Source: Mycobacterium alsense (GTDB lineage: Bacteria; Actinomycetota; Actinomycetes; Mycobacteriales; Mycobacteriaceae). Taken from it: a stretch of DNA of 53,738 nucleotides. Positions within the stretch are counted from its first letter, which is position 1, and every line of letters starts with the position of its first letter. Below the pieces are notes generated by a model. The model was not told the DNA's origin. It was given only the letters and a program-made list of their open reading frames with translations, and ran no database searches. Shown piece by piece: positions 8,462 to 27,039 of the stretch. The stretch covers positions 1-53,738 of the forward strand of contig NZ_MVHD01000041.1 in assembly GCF_002086635.1 (NCBI RefSeq), read 5' to 3'. Made by a program: the position numbers and the translations under genes.

Positions 8462-9742
8462 ATGAAATTTGTGCTGGCAAACTGGGGAACTCGCGGCGAA
8501 GTCGAGCCCTACGTCACCGTCGGTCGTGAGTTGGTGCGCCGCGGTCACGAGGTGCACATGGCCGTCGCCCCCGAAATGGTCAGCTTCACGGAGGCGGCCG
8601 GGCCCAAGGCGGTCGCCTACGGCCCGGCTTTGAAGGCCATCCTCGACCCACACCGCGATTTCTGGGCGGGCCTGTTCACCACCCCCTGGAGGATCCGGGA
8701 GCTAGGCAGGTTGCTGGGCGAATATTCGGAGCCTCTCACCCAGTGTCGCGAGGAGGTCGGCGCGACGCTGGCGTCGTTGGCGGACGGCGCCGATCTGCTG
8801 CTCACCGGCATGAATTACGAGGACGACGCGGTCAATGTCGCCGAGCACTACGACATCCCGCTGGCCACCTTGCATATCTTCCCGCTGCGAATCAACGGCC
8901 AACTCGTGTCGTTCCTGCCGGCGCCGTTGGCCCGCTCCGCGATGACGGCGCTCGACTGGCTGGCTTGGCGCGGTGGGAAGAAGGTGGAGGACACGCAGCG
9001 CCGTGGACTCGGGTTGCCGTCGGCAACCCGCCCCTGGCCGCGTCGGATCACCGAACGCGGATCGCTGGAAATCCAGGCCTACGACGAGGTGTGCTACCCC
9101 GGGCTGGCAGCCGAATGGGCGAAATGGAATGCACAACGGCCACCCAGGAGGCCGTTCGTCGGCGCGCTGACGATGGAACTGCCGACGGATGCCGACGAGG
9201 AGGTCGCGTCGTGGATCGCCGCGGGAAAACCGCCGATCTGCTTCGGCTTTGGCAGCGTGGGCGTCGAATCTGCCGCCGACACGCTGGCCATGATCAGCTC
9301 CGCCTGCGCCCAGCTGGGCGAGCGGGCCTTGATCTGTGCCGCCGGATCCGATTACGGCAATGTGCCGCACTCCGACCACGTCAAGGTGGTCGGCGTGATG
9401 AACTACGCGGCGGCCTTGCCGGGCTGCCGCGCGTTCGTGCACCACGGCGGTGCGGGCACGACGAACGCGGGCCTGCGCGCGGGACTGCCGACGCTGATTC
9501 TGTGGACGTTGCCCGATCAGGGGCTCTGGTCAGCGCGGGTCAAACGATTGAAAGTCGGTACCGGGCGGCGCTTTTCGGCAACCACCGAGAAATCGTTGGT
9601 CGCGGACCTTCGCACCGTTCTGGACCCGCAATGCCTGACCCGGGCCCGCGAGCTGGCCGCTCAAATGACCAAAGCCTCCGACAGCGTCGCGACCGCCGCC
9701 GACCTGGTGGAAGATTTCGCCCGCCTGGGCCGGGTGGGCTAA
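8462..9742 (+). CDS. GT1-family glycosyltransferase (mycobacterial RtfA/Gtf type)
   Basis: A 426-residue GT-B glycosyltransferase. The N-terminus MKFVLANWGTRGEVEP is the typical acceptor-domain start of the mycobacterial glycopeptidolipid-type transferases (RtfA, GtfA, GtfB). The C-terminal donor-binding region has HHGGAGTTNAGLRAGLPT from His327 and a DQ pair (LPDQGLW). These enzymes add deoxysugars such as rhamnose or 6-deoxytalose to lipopeptide or lipid hydroxyls on the cytoplasmic side. It is a clear paralogue of the second glycosyltransferase near 28.2 kb and converges with the 4-epimerase gene (6 bp between stops). A dTDP-6-deoxy-L-talose or rhamnose donor is plausible, because that epimerase is adjacent. 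Confidence 0.88.
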   Translation: MKFVLANWGTRGEVEPYVTVGRELVRRGHEVHMAVAPEMVSFTEAAGPKAVAYGPALKAILDPHRDFWAGLFTTPWRIRELGRLLGEYSEPLTQCREEVGATLASLADGADLLLTGMNYEDDAVNVAEHYDIPLATLHIFPLRINGQLVSFLPAPLARSAMTALDWLAWRGGKKVEDTQRRGLGLPSATRPWPRRITERGSLEIQAYDEVCYPGLAAEWAKWNAQRPPRRPFVGALTMELPTDADEEVASWIAAGKPPICFGFGSVGVESAADTLAMISSACAQLGERALICAAGSDYGNVPHSDHVKVVGVMNYAAALPGCRAFVHHGGAGTTNAGLRAGLPTLILWTLPDQGLWSARVKRLKVGTGRRFSATTEKSLVADLRTVLDPQCLTRARELAAQMTKASDSVATAADLVEDFARLGRVG

Positions 9743-9748
9743 GCGGTT

Positions 9749-10861
9749 CTACTGCAGCACCGCTCTCATCTGGGTGTGTTCGCTTGGTTTGACGGGTGAT
9801 TCGGGTCGCTCGTCGATCCAGTCGAGCAGGGCGCGCAGACCGTCCCCGAGAGCCCATTTCGGGCGCCAGTCGAGTGCGTTCTTTGCCGGCCCGATGTCGC
9901 AGCTGGCGGCGCGCACGTCACCGTCGCGGAATTTCGCCACGACGACCGGTTCGGGGGCACCGCAGATGGCTGCGATCTTCAGGGCCAGCTCGTGAATCGT
10001 TGTCGGAACCCCCGACCCGATGTCGAGGCAGCGTGGCTGCGCCGCGGGTTTTTCTATCGCGGCGAACAGGGCATCGACGACATCGTCGATATAGACGAAG
10101 TCGCGCACGATGTGTCCGTCTTCGTAGACCTCCAGCGGGCGTTGCTCGCGTGCCAGTCGTGCGAAAAGAGCGACGATTCCGGTGTAGGAATTCGTCAGCG
10201 ATTGTCCCGGTCCGTAGACGTTCTGCAGTCGCAGCACGCTGAGACGGGTGTCATGGGCGGCGGTCCAGGCGCCCAGGATGTGTTCCTGGGCGAGTTTGGT
10301 CGCGGCGTAGATGTTGGTGGGCCGGGGCTCGGTTCGGCCGGCGCGGCTCGGCAGCGGGACCGCGGGCTCGTCGGTGGGGCCTTGCGGATCCCAGAGTCCC
10401 GCCAGCAGTCGAGCGTGGTTGCGGGGCTCCGGGTAGAAGATCTGAGAGCCGCATCGCCACGCGCCCTCGCCGTAGACGGCCCGCGACGACGCCACGACGA
10501 GCTGGTCGGGCACGTGTGCGGAGCGGCTCAGGGCGTCCAGGAGTTGGGTGGTGCCCACCACGTTCACGGAGCCGTGGCGCGTCGCCTCCGACAGCGACTG
10601 CGCCGTCCCCGTCTCGGCCGCCAGGTGGACGACTTGGGACGGTCGGCACAACCGCAGCACGGCATCCCAGTCGGGGGCATGGGTGACATCGCCGGTGCAC
10701 AGCCGCACCGACGGTGGCAGGTCGATCGCTGTGCCTTTGCCATGCACCTGCGGGTGCAAGACGTCCATCACCGCGACGTCGTAGCCGGCTTTGGCGAGCC
10801 GGCGCGCGAGCGTGGACCCGATGAATCCCGCCCCGCCGGTGATCAGCACCGACGTCGACAC
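9749..10861 (-). CDS. dTDP-L-rhamnose 4-epimerase-like SDR (6-deoxy-L-talose pathway)
   Basis: A 370-residue extended SDR with TGGAGFIGSTLARRL at the N-terminus, VVASSRAVYGEG in the active-site region, the YxxxK pair in NIYAATKLAQEH, LQNVYGPGQSL and RDFVYIDDVVDALF. The combination PQVHGK, HLAAETGTAQS and SSRAVYGEG is what I know from the WbiB-type dTDP-L-rhamnose 4-epimerases, which make dTDP-6-deoxy-L-talose. That sugar is attached to D-allo-threonine in M. avium glycopeptidolipids. The gene starts 18 bp after the stop of oafA paralogue 3 on the same strand, so the two are probably co-transcribed from the oafA promoter box. The assignment rests on recalled family motifs; a UDP-glucose 4-epimerase is the fallback. 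Confidence 0.72.
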   Translation of the reverse strand: MSTSVLITGGAGFIGSTLARRLAKAGYDVAVMDVLHPQVHGKGTAIDLPPSVRLCTGDVTHAPDWDAVLRLCRPSQVVHLAAETGTAQSLSEATRHGSVNVVGTTQLLDALSRSAHVPDQLVVASSRAVYGEGAWRCGSQIFYPEPRNHARLLAGLWDPQGPTDEPAVPLPSRAGRTEPRPTNIYAATKLAQEHILGAWTAAHDTRLSVLRLQNVYGPGQSLTNSYTGIVALFARLAREQRPLEVYEDGHIVRDFVYIDDVVDALFAAIEKPAAQPRCLDIGSGVPTTIHELALKIAAICGAPEPVVVAKFRDGDVRAASCDIGPAKNALDWRPKWALGDGLRALLDWIDERPESPVKPSEHTQMRAVLQ

Positions 10862-10879
10862 GGTCCGATGCCTTTCATG

Positions 10880-13051
10880 TCATGCATTGGCGAGCGCCCG
10901 CTCGACGACGGCGGCGATAACCGGCGCCAATAGCCGGCTGTATTCGGAAGTTACGTGCATCTCATCGCGGTATATCAGCGTGTTTTCGACGATTACCGGG
11001 CAGCGGTCCGCGGTGCAGAACAGGTCGGTGAGGTCGGCGTACTGTCCTCCGCCGGCTTTGGTGGCGGCCGCTTCGGCCGCGATACCGGCTTGGTTCACCG
11101 CCTTCGACGTGGGCGGTGAACAGGCGCTCGCGTCATCGAGGTGGAGCGACAGGCAGATGGGCACCACCGACTGCGGATCCGGGATCGCTCCGAGCACCAG
11201 CACCTGGGTGCCGATTTCGCGCAGCTGTTGTACCTGACGGGTCAGGCTGCCGATCCATGCCGGATCGTATGACGTGATACCTGGCTGCCTATACCGCCGC
11301 ATCATGTCGAGCACGACCAGCCGAGGCTGTTCGGCCCGTAACCGGTCAAGGATGTGACCGCGCCACTGAGTGCACTCGGTGAATTCCCGGTGGAAAAGGG
11401 CGATCGTGACGGGTAGGTCTAGCCCGGGGCAGTAGCCTTTTGTCAGGGTTTCGAGCCGCCAGTGCCGCTGCGCGGCGACCTTCTCCAACGCCGGTGCCCA
11501 CATCGCGGCATTCGAATCGCCGATCAGGGCCACCGTCGTCGACGACGCGGTGTCGCCCGAAGCGCACTGGGGATGATCAATTTGGAGGATGTCGCGCAGG
11601 CAGTCTTTGGGGCCGAGGGGTACTTTCATCGCGTCGGCGAGCGGCGGGGTCAGGTTCGCGGGGACGGCTTTGAGGTCGGCCGACGCCGCGACCAGGGCCT
11701 GCACCTGCGCGAACGCGTGCTTCATCGCGGTGTCATACGCGCCGGCGTCGGAGCCCGTCGGGGGAGGCGTCGCGGTGATGGTCAGCGCGGGTGCCGCCGG
11801 GCCATGCCCGACCGGTGAGGGCACCGCCACCAGCAGCGCGACGCCCACACAGACCGCTATGGCGGTTGCGGCACCGCCGACCCCGAGACTGCGGGCGGCC
11901 GACCGGCGCACGGGACCGGCAAACCGCAGCGGGTTCTCGACGAAACGCAGGGTGAGCGCGGCCAGCCCGAGGGAAAACAAGATGGCCACAGTTCCCAGCC
12001 CCAGCGGGTGCTTCGACCATGCCGGCGTAGACATCGCCACCAGCACCACCGGCCAGTGCCACAGGTACCACGAGTAGGACACCCGGCCGATCGCCCGCAT
12101 CGGCCGCACCGCCAGGACGCGTCCGACTCCCCGGCGGGACAGGGCGCAGCCCGCGCCGATGACCAGCGCCGCACCCAGCACGGGCACCAGCGCGGCGGTG
12201 CCCGGATAGGGCGTGCTCCGGCTTAAGCGAAGGCAGGCCAACAGGATTAGCGCCAGACCCCCCCATCCGGCGATTGCGGCTGCCAGCGGCGGGAGCCGAC
12301 GCCATTGTCCGGCGGTGAGAGCCACCAGGCCGCCGACGGCCAGCTCCCAGGCCCGGGTGGGCAGCGAAAAGAACGCCACCGGTGGCGCGAGGCGGGTGAC
12401 CACCAGCGACAGCGCAAACGACACCGCCGCGACCAGCGCCAGGACGACCAGGTACGGACGCTCCGAAGAGGATGAGGCGGTCCCGGGGCGCCGCCGTGCG
12501 CGTCGGATCAGCCAGGCCGTCGCGATGATCAAGGCCGGCCACACCAGGTAGAACTGCTCTTCGACGCCCAACGACCAGTAGTGCTCGAATGGCGACGGCG
12601 GCAGGTTGGTGGCGAGGTATTCGACGCCTTGGAGCACGAACCGGTAGTTGCTGACGTACAGCGCGCTGGCTATGCCGTCACCGATGATCGGCCGGGACTG
12701 CAACGCGGGTAACAAGGCAGCCGAGCCAAGCATGATCACCAGGCCGACCGTGGCGGACGCCGGCAGCAGCCGGCGGGCCCGCGCCCCGTAGAAGCGCGCG
12801 AGCCGCACGGTGCCGGAGACGCTCGCCTCCCTCCACAGCAGCCCGGTGATCAGGAAGCCCGAGATGACGAAGAAGACGTCCACGCCGACGAATCCGCCAC
12901 CCACGACGGGCATGTCCGCATGAAACAGGACAACCGCCACCACCGCGATGGCGCGCAGCCCCTCGATGTCGGGGCGAAATCCCGGTTTTTCCGAGCGCCG
13001 ACTCGGTATCGCCTGGGTAGGGCTAACGCTGTCAACCGGGTGCAAGGTCAC
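10880..13051 (-). CDS. OafA-type membrane O-acyltransferase with SGNH domain (paralogue 3)
   Basis: A 723-residue member of the OafA set, with LFHADMPV, VGVDVFFVISGFLITGLL and YSWYLWHWP in the membrane half. The SGNH half has Ser513 in LIGDSNAAMW and DEMH near the C-terminus (Asp696, His699). It differs from its paralogues in having Asn instead of His after the nucleophile; that position is not the catalytic His, so activity is still expected. The GTG start lies in AGGTAGGTGACC, right after the common box. The 4-epimerase follows after 18 bp, which links acylation by this copy to the 6-deoxytalose branch. The start of this gene and the stop of paralogue 4 are only about 80 bp apart. Confidence 0.9.
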   Translation of the reverse strand: MTLHPVDSVSPTQAIPSRRSEKPGFRPDIEGLRAIAVVAVVLFHADMPVVGGGFVGVDVFFVISGFLITGLLWREASVSGTVRLARFYGARARRLLPASATVGLVIMLGSAALLPALQSRPIIGDGIASALYVSNYRFVLQGVEYLATNLPPSPFEHYWSLGVEEQFYLVWPALIIATAWLIRRARRRPGTASSSSERPYLVVLALVAAVSFALSLVVTRLAPPVAFFSLPTRAWELAVGGLVALTAGQWRRLPPLAAAIAGWGGLALILLACLRLSRSTPYPGTAALVPVLGAALVIGAGCALSRRGVGRVLAVRPMRAIGRVSYSWYLWHWPVVLVAMSTPAWSKHPLGLGTVAILFSLGLAALTLRFVENPLRFAGPVRRSAARSLGVGGAATAIAVCVGVALLVAVPSPVGHGPAAPALTITATPPPTGSDAGAYDTAMKHAFAQVQALVAASADLKAVPANLTPPLADAMKVPLGPKDCLRDILQIDHPQCASGDTASSTTVALIGDSNAAMWAPALEKVAAQRHWRLETLTKGYCPGLDLPVTIALFHREFTECTQWRGHILDRLRAEQPRLVVLDMMRRYRQPGITSYDPAWIGSLTRQVQQLREIGTQVLVLGAIPDPQSVVPICLSLHLDDASACSPPTSKAVNQAGIAAEAAATKAGGGQYADLTDLFCTADRCPVIVENTLIYRDEMHVTSEYSRLLAPVIAAVVERALANA

Positions 13052-13084
13052 CTACCTGGGAAGAGGACGAGTCCGTCGGGTCGA

Positions 13085-13107
13085 GGCATTATCACACACA
13101 TGCCAAA
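13085..13107 (-). promoter_or_regulatory. Promoter box of oafA paralogue 3
   Basis: Minus strand TTTGGCATGTGTGTGATAAT followed by GCC. The left part deviates from the other copies, but TGTGTGATAATGCCTCGA is fully kept. It drives the oafA-epimerase pair. Confidence 0.55.
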
Positions 13108-13131
13108 CAGGGCTGGATCGATTGCACGATG

Positions 13132-15321
13132 TCAACCGTGGGCGAGCGCACGATCGGCCAGCGCCCCGATCACCGGCGCCAACGCTCGGGCGTATTCGAG
13201 TGTCATGTGATTGCCGTCGAAGTACACGAGCGTGTTGCCGACGATGGCCGGGCAGCGCTTGGTGCAGAACAGCTCGGTGAGGTCGGCGTAGTGCCCGCCG
13301 GCGGCCTGGGTGGCCGCGGACTCGGCGGCGATGCCGGATTCGTTGACCGCCGTCGATCTTGGCGATGAACAGGCGCTCGCTTCGTCGAGGTGCGAGGACA
13401 AGCAGATTGGCGCCGCCACGCGCAGGTTCGGGATCGGACCCAATACCAGCACCTGCGCGCCGGCCCGGCGAAGCTGCTGCACCAGGCGGGCCAGGCCGTC
13501 GTTCCACACCGGGTCGTAGGAGGTGAAGCCCGGCGTGTAGCCGTGCCCGAAGCCATACCCCCGGTACATGCTGACCACGACCAGCCGCGGGTGCTCGGCC
13601 TGCAACCGGTCGAGGACCTGAGCGCGCCACTGCTGGCACAAGGCGTTGGACACCGCGCGGCGGATGGTGTCGGTGATAGGCAAGTCCATCGGTGTGCAGG
13701 CGCCCTTTCCCAGGGTCTCCACCCGCCAGTGCCGCTGCGCGGCGATCTGCTGGAACGCCGGGCTCCACATCGTGGCATGCGAGTCGCCGAGCAGGGCCAC
13801 GGTCGTCGTGGAGGTGGTATCGCCGGTTGCGCACTCGGGCTGTCCGGCTTCGAAAAGATTGCGCAGGCACCCATTCTGAAACACCGCCGCATGTTCGGCC
13901 GCCGCGTTCGCGAGCGGCGGGCTCAGGTTCGACGGGACGGCTTCGAGACCAACCGAAGCCGTGACCGCCGCCTGCACCTGCGCGAACGCCTGCTGAACCG
14001 CCGCGTCGAAGGCGTTGATGGTGGACCCGGCGGAAGGCGGCGTTGCGGTGATGGTCAGGGCCGCGGCCGCGGGGCCACGCCCCACCGGCACGGGAATCGA
14101 TGCCAGCAGCGCCACACCCACGGCGACCGCCATCGCGGTGGCGGCGCCGCCGAGCGCGAGGCTGGCAAGGGCGGAGCGGCGTATCGGGGCGGCGAACCGC
14201 AGCGGGTTTTCGATGAAACGCAGGGTGAGCGCCGCCAGCCCACCGGAGACGAGGACCGCCGCCAACCTGCCGGCCAGCCCAAGGGGGTGGCCCAGCAACG
14301 GCGCCGCGAGCACGACCACCGGCCAGTGCCACAGATACCACGAGTACGACACCCGGCCCATCGCCCGCATCGGCCGCACCGCGAGCGCGCGGCCGCATCC
14401 CTGCGACGGCGCGGCGCAGCCGGCGCCGATCACCAGGGCCGCGCCCAGCACGGGCAACAGCGCGGCCAGACCCGGATACGGAGTGGCCGGGCCCAGCTGG
14501 GTGCAGGCCAGCAGGATCAGGATGAGCCCGGCCCATCCGGTCAGCGCGGCAGTCCTCGGGGTCAGTCGGCGCCACCGGCCGGCGGTCAGGGCCACCAGGC
14601 CGCCGGCGCCCAGCTGCCAGGCGCGGGTGGGCAGCGAAAAGAACGCCACGAAAGGCGCCACGAAGGTGATCGCCAGCGACAGCGCGAAGGACACGCCCGC
14701 GACCAGCGCCAGGACGACCAGATAGGGGCGTTTCGAGGAGGTCGCCTCGGCCCTGGTGCGCCGCCGCACCAGCCGGATGAGCAAGGCCGTGCCGAGGATC
14801 ATGGCCGGCCACACCAGGTAGAACTGCTCCTCGACGCCCAACGACCAGTAGTGCTGGAAAGGCGAACCCGCCCTGGAGGCGGCGAAGTAGTCGACCTGCT
14901 GCTGAATGAACCAGTAGTTGCCGACATACAGCGCGCAGGCGATGCCGTCGACGATGACCTGTGGGGCCTGCAGCGGGGGCAGCAGCACGGCCGACGCGAT
15001 CATGGTGATCACGCCGACTGTTGCCGATGCCGGCAGCAGCCGGCGGGCCCGCGCCCCGTAGAAGCGGCGCATCCGGATGGTGCCGCTGGTTTTCGCCTCG
15101 CGCCACAACAGCCCGGTGATCAGGAAGCCCGAGATGACGAAGAACACGTCGACGCCGACGAACCCGCCGCCCACGCCCGGCACGTCGGCGTGAAAGAGGA
15201 CGACGGCGACCACCGCGACGGCGCGCAAGCCCTCGATGTCAGGGCGGAATCCCACCTTTGCCGAGGGTCGACTCGCTATTACTTCGGTAGGGCTAACACT
15301 GTCGGCCGGGTGCAACGTCAC
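13132..15321 (-). CDS. OafA-type membrane O-acyltransferase with SGNH domain (paralogue 4)
   Basis: At 729 residues this is the longest of the four copies, with extra residues in the C-terminal domain. It has LFHADVPG, VGVDVFFVISGFLITGLL and YSWYLWHWP, then the SGNH nucleophile Ser514 in LLGDSHATMW and the end motif DGNH (Asp702, His705). The N-terminal MTLHPADSVSPTE is almost the same as in paralogue 3 (MTLHPVDSVSPTQ), so these two are probably the most recent duplicates. Its own promoter box lies upstream, and the polytopic membrane protein gene ends about 125 bp before it. Family function: transfer of an acyl group to a hydroxyl of an exported glycolipid. Confidence 0.9.
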   Translation of the reverse strand: MTLHPADSVSPTEVIASRPSAKVGFRPDIEGLRAVAVVAVVLFHADVPGVGGGFVGVDVFFVISGFLITGLLWREAKTSGTIRMRRFYGARARRLLPASATVGVITMIASAVLLPPLQAPQVIVDGIACALYVGNYWFIQQQVDYFAASRAGSPFQHYWSLGVEEQFYLVWPAMILGTALLIRLVRRRTRAEATSSKRPYLVVLALVAGVSFALSLAITFVAPFVAFFSLPTRAWQLGAGGLVALTAGRWRRLTPRTAALTGWAGLILILLACTQLGPATPYPGLAALLPVLGAALVIGAGCAAPSQGCGRALAVRPMRAMGRVSYSWYLWHWPVVVLAAPLLGHPLGLAGRLAAVLVSGGLAALTLRFIENPLRFAAPIRRSALASLALGGAATAMAVAVGVALLASIPVPVGRGPAAAALTITATPPSAGSTINAFDAAVQQAFAQVQAAVTASVGLEAVPSNLSPPLANAAAEHAAVFQNGCLRNLFEAGQPECATGDTTSTTTVALLGDSHATMWSPAFQQIAAQRHWRVETLGKGACTPMDLPITDTIRRAVSNALCQQWRAQVLDRLQAEHPRLVVVSMYRGYGFGHGYTPGFTSYDPVWNDGLARLVQQLRRAGAQVLVLGPIPNLRVAAPICLSSHLDEASACSSPRSTAVNESGIAAESAATQAAGGHYADLTELFCTKRCPAIVGNTLVYFDGNHMTLEYARALAPVIGALADRALAHG

Positions 15322-15355
15322 CTACCTGAGATGCAAACGGAGGTCGTCGAGTCGA

Positions 15356-15378
15356 GGCATTATCACACATGTGTTGAG
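15356..15378 (-). promoter_or_regulatory. Promoter box of oafA paralogue 4
   Basis: Minus strand CTCAACACATGTGTGATAAT followed by GCC. It contains the perfect palindrome ACACATGTGT, as in the copy before paralogue 1, and the TGTGATAAT extended -10. Confidence 0.58.
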
Positions 15379-15446
15379 CAGGCCGCGCCGGTTCAGCGAG
15401 CAAATCGGGAGCCAGCGCGCGGCCGGCGGTGCGGCCTGCGGCGCGA

Positions 15447-16796
15447 TCAGGGGCAGATCCCCACCCACATCGGGTCGTTCACCAGCTGCGAGCAGTGGGT
15501 CACCAGACCCCGCACGGACTGCTCGGTGTTGATGGCGGCGACGATTTGCGATAGGGCAAAAAAGACGATCGCCGCCGCGAAGAAGACCCGGTTGCGTCTG
15601 GCGGCCGACCGGGCGGACTCGGGTTGACGGCTCGCGTAGAGCAGATAGACCACGCCCACATCGAAGGAGACTGCGATCCACCACCGGGTCCAGTCGGCAG
15701 AGGTTGCGAAAACCGGAAGCAACAATAGCGCCGCCAGGGTTACCCACGAAAGTCGTCCCTGCGCAGCCTGGCGGAACCGCGCAAAGGGCACGCCCGAAAT
15801 GCGACTGATGACAACCATCGTCAGCGTGAGGATAACCATTCCCGCCACCGTCGACATGATCAAAGGGGCCCAGCCGATCTGGCTGGGTCCGATGAAAGGG
15901 GTCTGTCTTGTGGTGACGGTGATGAAGCGACAAGTCCAGTCGTGATAGTCCACGTAGGCGTGGTCGCCGCTCGGAGTGAGACCGGACGCCCAGCGAATGG
16001 CCCGGTGCGGCAACCGATCACAGTGCGACGACACGTCTTGCCTTCGCAGCAACGCTATCGCGAGCGCGACGGCCAGGCCCGGAGCCACCGCGAGTAGCGT
16101 GCTCAGACGCTGGTGTTTGGCCGAACTGTGGGCCAGAACCACAATCGCCAGGACCGCGCCGAGCGCCTGCAGAAACGGAACCGCCTCGTGGAGCAGCGTC
16201 AGCACCGCAATCGTCATGCCATAGATGGCGCTCGTGACGGGTAGCGCTCGGTGCCCCTTCGCCGAGGCGAGCACCACCGCGAACACCGCCAGCGCCGCCT
16301 CGCCGATGAGATCGGGAGTCGGCAGCACGACGGCGTGCACAAAGCCCAACGGCAGTATCGGCGTGAGCAGGGCCAGCATCAGCCGGCGTTCGGAGCGGCC
16401 GAATTTGACCGCCACCGTCCACGACACCGCCGCGATGCCGACGCCGAACAGCGCCGGCACGAGCCAGCGCAAAATCAACAGGTCGGTGAAGTAGAGGTCG
16501 GGGGGAAGGAGGTTCAGAATCTCGCCGCCGAGTCCCCGCCGGACCAGGCCTTGGCTGTAATCGACCGCGTAGTAAGGGAAGAACGGCAAGTTGGGTTGGT
16601 AAACGCTCGCGAAAACGACCCAAGACGCCAGGTAGAGCAGCACGAGAAGACCGACGATCGCGTAGGCGAAGCCGCGCCGCTTCGTCGGCTCATCGGGCCG
16701 CGAAGCCCTGGGCGGTTCTGCGGTTTGGACGGGCAGGGGGGCATCGAATCCCGCCCGCCTCGAGTGCGGCTCCAGCCGCTCCGCTTGAGGGCTCAT
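15447..16796 (-). CDS. Polytopic membrane protein, function unknown
   Basis: A 449-residue protein with a charged N-terminal tail of about 50 residues, then roughly ten hydrophobic segments, for example AYAIVGLLVLLYLASWVVF and later AAAIVFFALSQIVAAI. An extracytoplasmic loop of about 70 residues follows the middle of the protein, and ATSADWTRWW precedes one of the last segments. It resembles mycobacterial polytopic proteins of the GT-C or polymerase type in overall form, but I recognise no diagnostic motif. ATG 16796 is chosen because AAGGGC lies before it; the frame is open to 16883, which would overlap the end of PKS1 by 20 bp. It follows PKS1 closely on the same strand and could be co-transcribed, perhaps as a flippase, exporter or periplasmic glycosyltransferase for the product. 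Confidence 0.7.
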   Translation of the reverse strand: MSPQAERLEPHSRRAGFDAPLPVQTAEPPRASRPDEPTKRRGFAYAIVGLLVLLYLASWVVFASVYQPNLPFFPYYAVDYSQGLVRRGLGGEILNLLPPDLYFTDLLILRWLVPALFGVGIAAVSWTVAVKFGRSERRLMLALLTPILPLGFVHAVVLPTPDLIGEAALAVFAVVLASAKGHRALPVTSAIYGMTIAVLTLLHEAVPFLQALGAVLAIVVLAHSSAKHQRLSTLLAVAPGLAVALAIALLRRQDVSSHCDRLPHRAIRWASGLTPSGDHAYVDYHDWTCRFITVTTRQTPFIGPSQIGWAPLIMSTVAGMVILTLTMVVISRISGVPFARFRQAAQGRLSWVTLAALLLLPVFATSADWTRWWIAVSFDVGVVYLLYASRQPESARSAARRNRVFFAAAIVFFALSQIVAAINTEQSVRGLVTHCSQLVNDPMWVGICP

Positions 16797-16863
16797 GCCG
16801 AAGCCCTTGACAGTTGCGACCCCGCATGAAAGGTCACAAGCGGGGCCAGGCGAAACATCAAGG

Positions 16864-26566
<9,703 letters not shown>

Positions 26567-26574
<8 letters not shown>

Positions 26575-26776
26575 GGCGTGACGGCAAGGGGTAGACGGAT
26601 CGGCCGTCGGCGGCGTCGGCACAGCTCGGACGCGGTTCGCAGAGATGCCGCGGCCGCAGCACGCGCGTGTGGGCGTGATCGGGCCGGGGCCGGCTGCGCC
26701 CAGCACGGCCCGGAACCGCGCGCCGACCCGTCAGGCCTTCGATCGGGCCAGCGCTGCCGGTGTGCTGCAAGATCAC
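26567..26776 (-). pseudogene. Decayed oafA 5' end acting as leader ORF of PKS1
   Basis: The minus strand at 26776 reads GGTTGGTGATCTTGCA, matching the oafA starts GGTAGGTGACCTTGCA. Homology continues through CCGGCAGCGCTGGCCC (CCGACAGTGTTAGCCC in paralogue 4) and GGGTCGGCGC (identical in paralogue 1), about 70 bp into the old coding region. The conceptual peptide begins VILQHTG and has PIEGLTGRR, compared with PTEGLQGRR in paralogue 1. The frame stays open for 69 codons and its TGA overlaps the PKS1 GTG in GTGATTGA. I read it as the leftover start of an oafA gene whose body was replaced by PKS1. Confidence 0.6.
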
Positions 26777-26814
26777 CAACCTTGGATGAAGAGAACGGGT
26801 TCTTCGAGTCCGGG

Positions 26815-26837
26815 GGATTATTGCACACCTGTCCAAC
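26815..26837 (-). promoter_or_regulatory. oafA-type promoter box in front of PKS1
   Basis: Minus strand TTGGACAGGTGTGCAATAAT followed by CCC. The box and its downstream CTCGAAGAAC match the oafA promoters. The opposite (plus) reading, with TATGTT at 26846-26851, may serve the methyltransferase direction, so this looks like a divergent control region. Confidence 0.58.
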
Positions 26838-26934
26838 CCATTGGGTATGTTGGCGAATCATCCCGTCATCGCCGTCGGCCCGGGAGCCCTTGGCTGGTCG
26901 GGCCGTCAAAAGAGCCGACGGAAGGCGGCCCGGA

Positions 26935-27039
26935 GTGAGGGTGGAAAACCTGGACATCGCGCAGTACTTCCCCGCCCACGCGGAGGTGTGCGAGATCGCG
27001 GGGCCGCGTCAAACCGAGCACCCGGAGGTGAACCGGTGA
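26935..27039 (+). CDS. Possible 34-codon ORF coupled to the methyltransferase
   Basis: A short frame starts GTG or GTG six bases later (VRVENLDIAQYF…) with GGAAGG about 15 bp upstream. It ends in TGA inside GTGA, so its stop overlaps the methyltransferase start by two bases, a usual sign of translational coupling. The peptide has HAEVCEIAG and no feature I recognise. It could be a real small protein, a leader peptide, or a remnant of a displaced gene as seen before both PKS genes. Confidence 0.3.
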   Translation: MRVENLDIAQYFPAHAEVCEIAGPRQTEHPEVNR

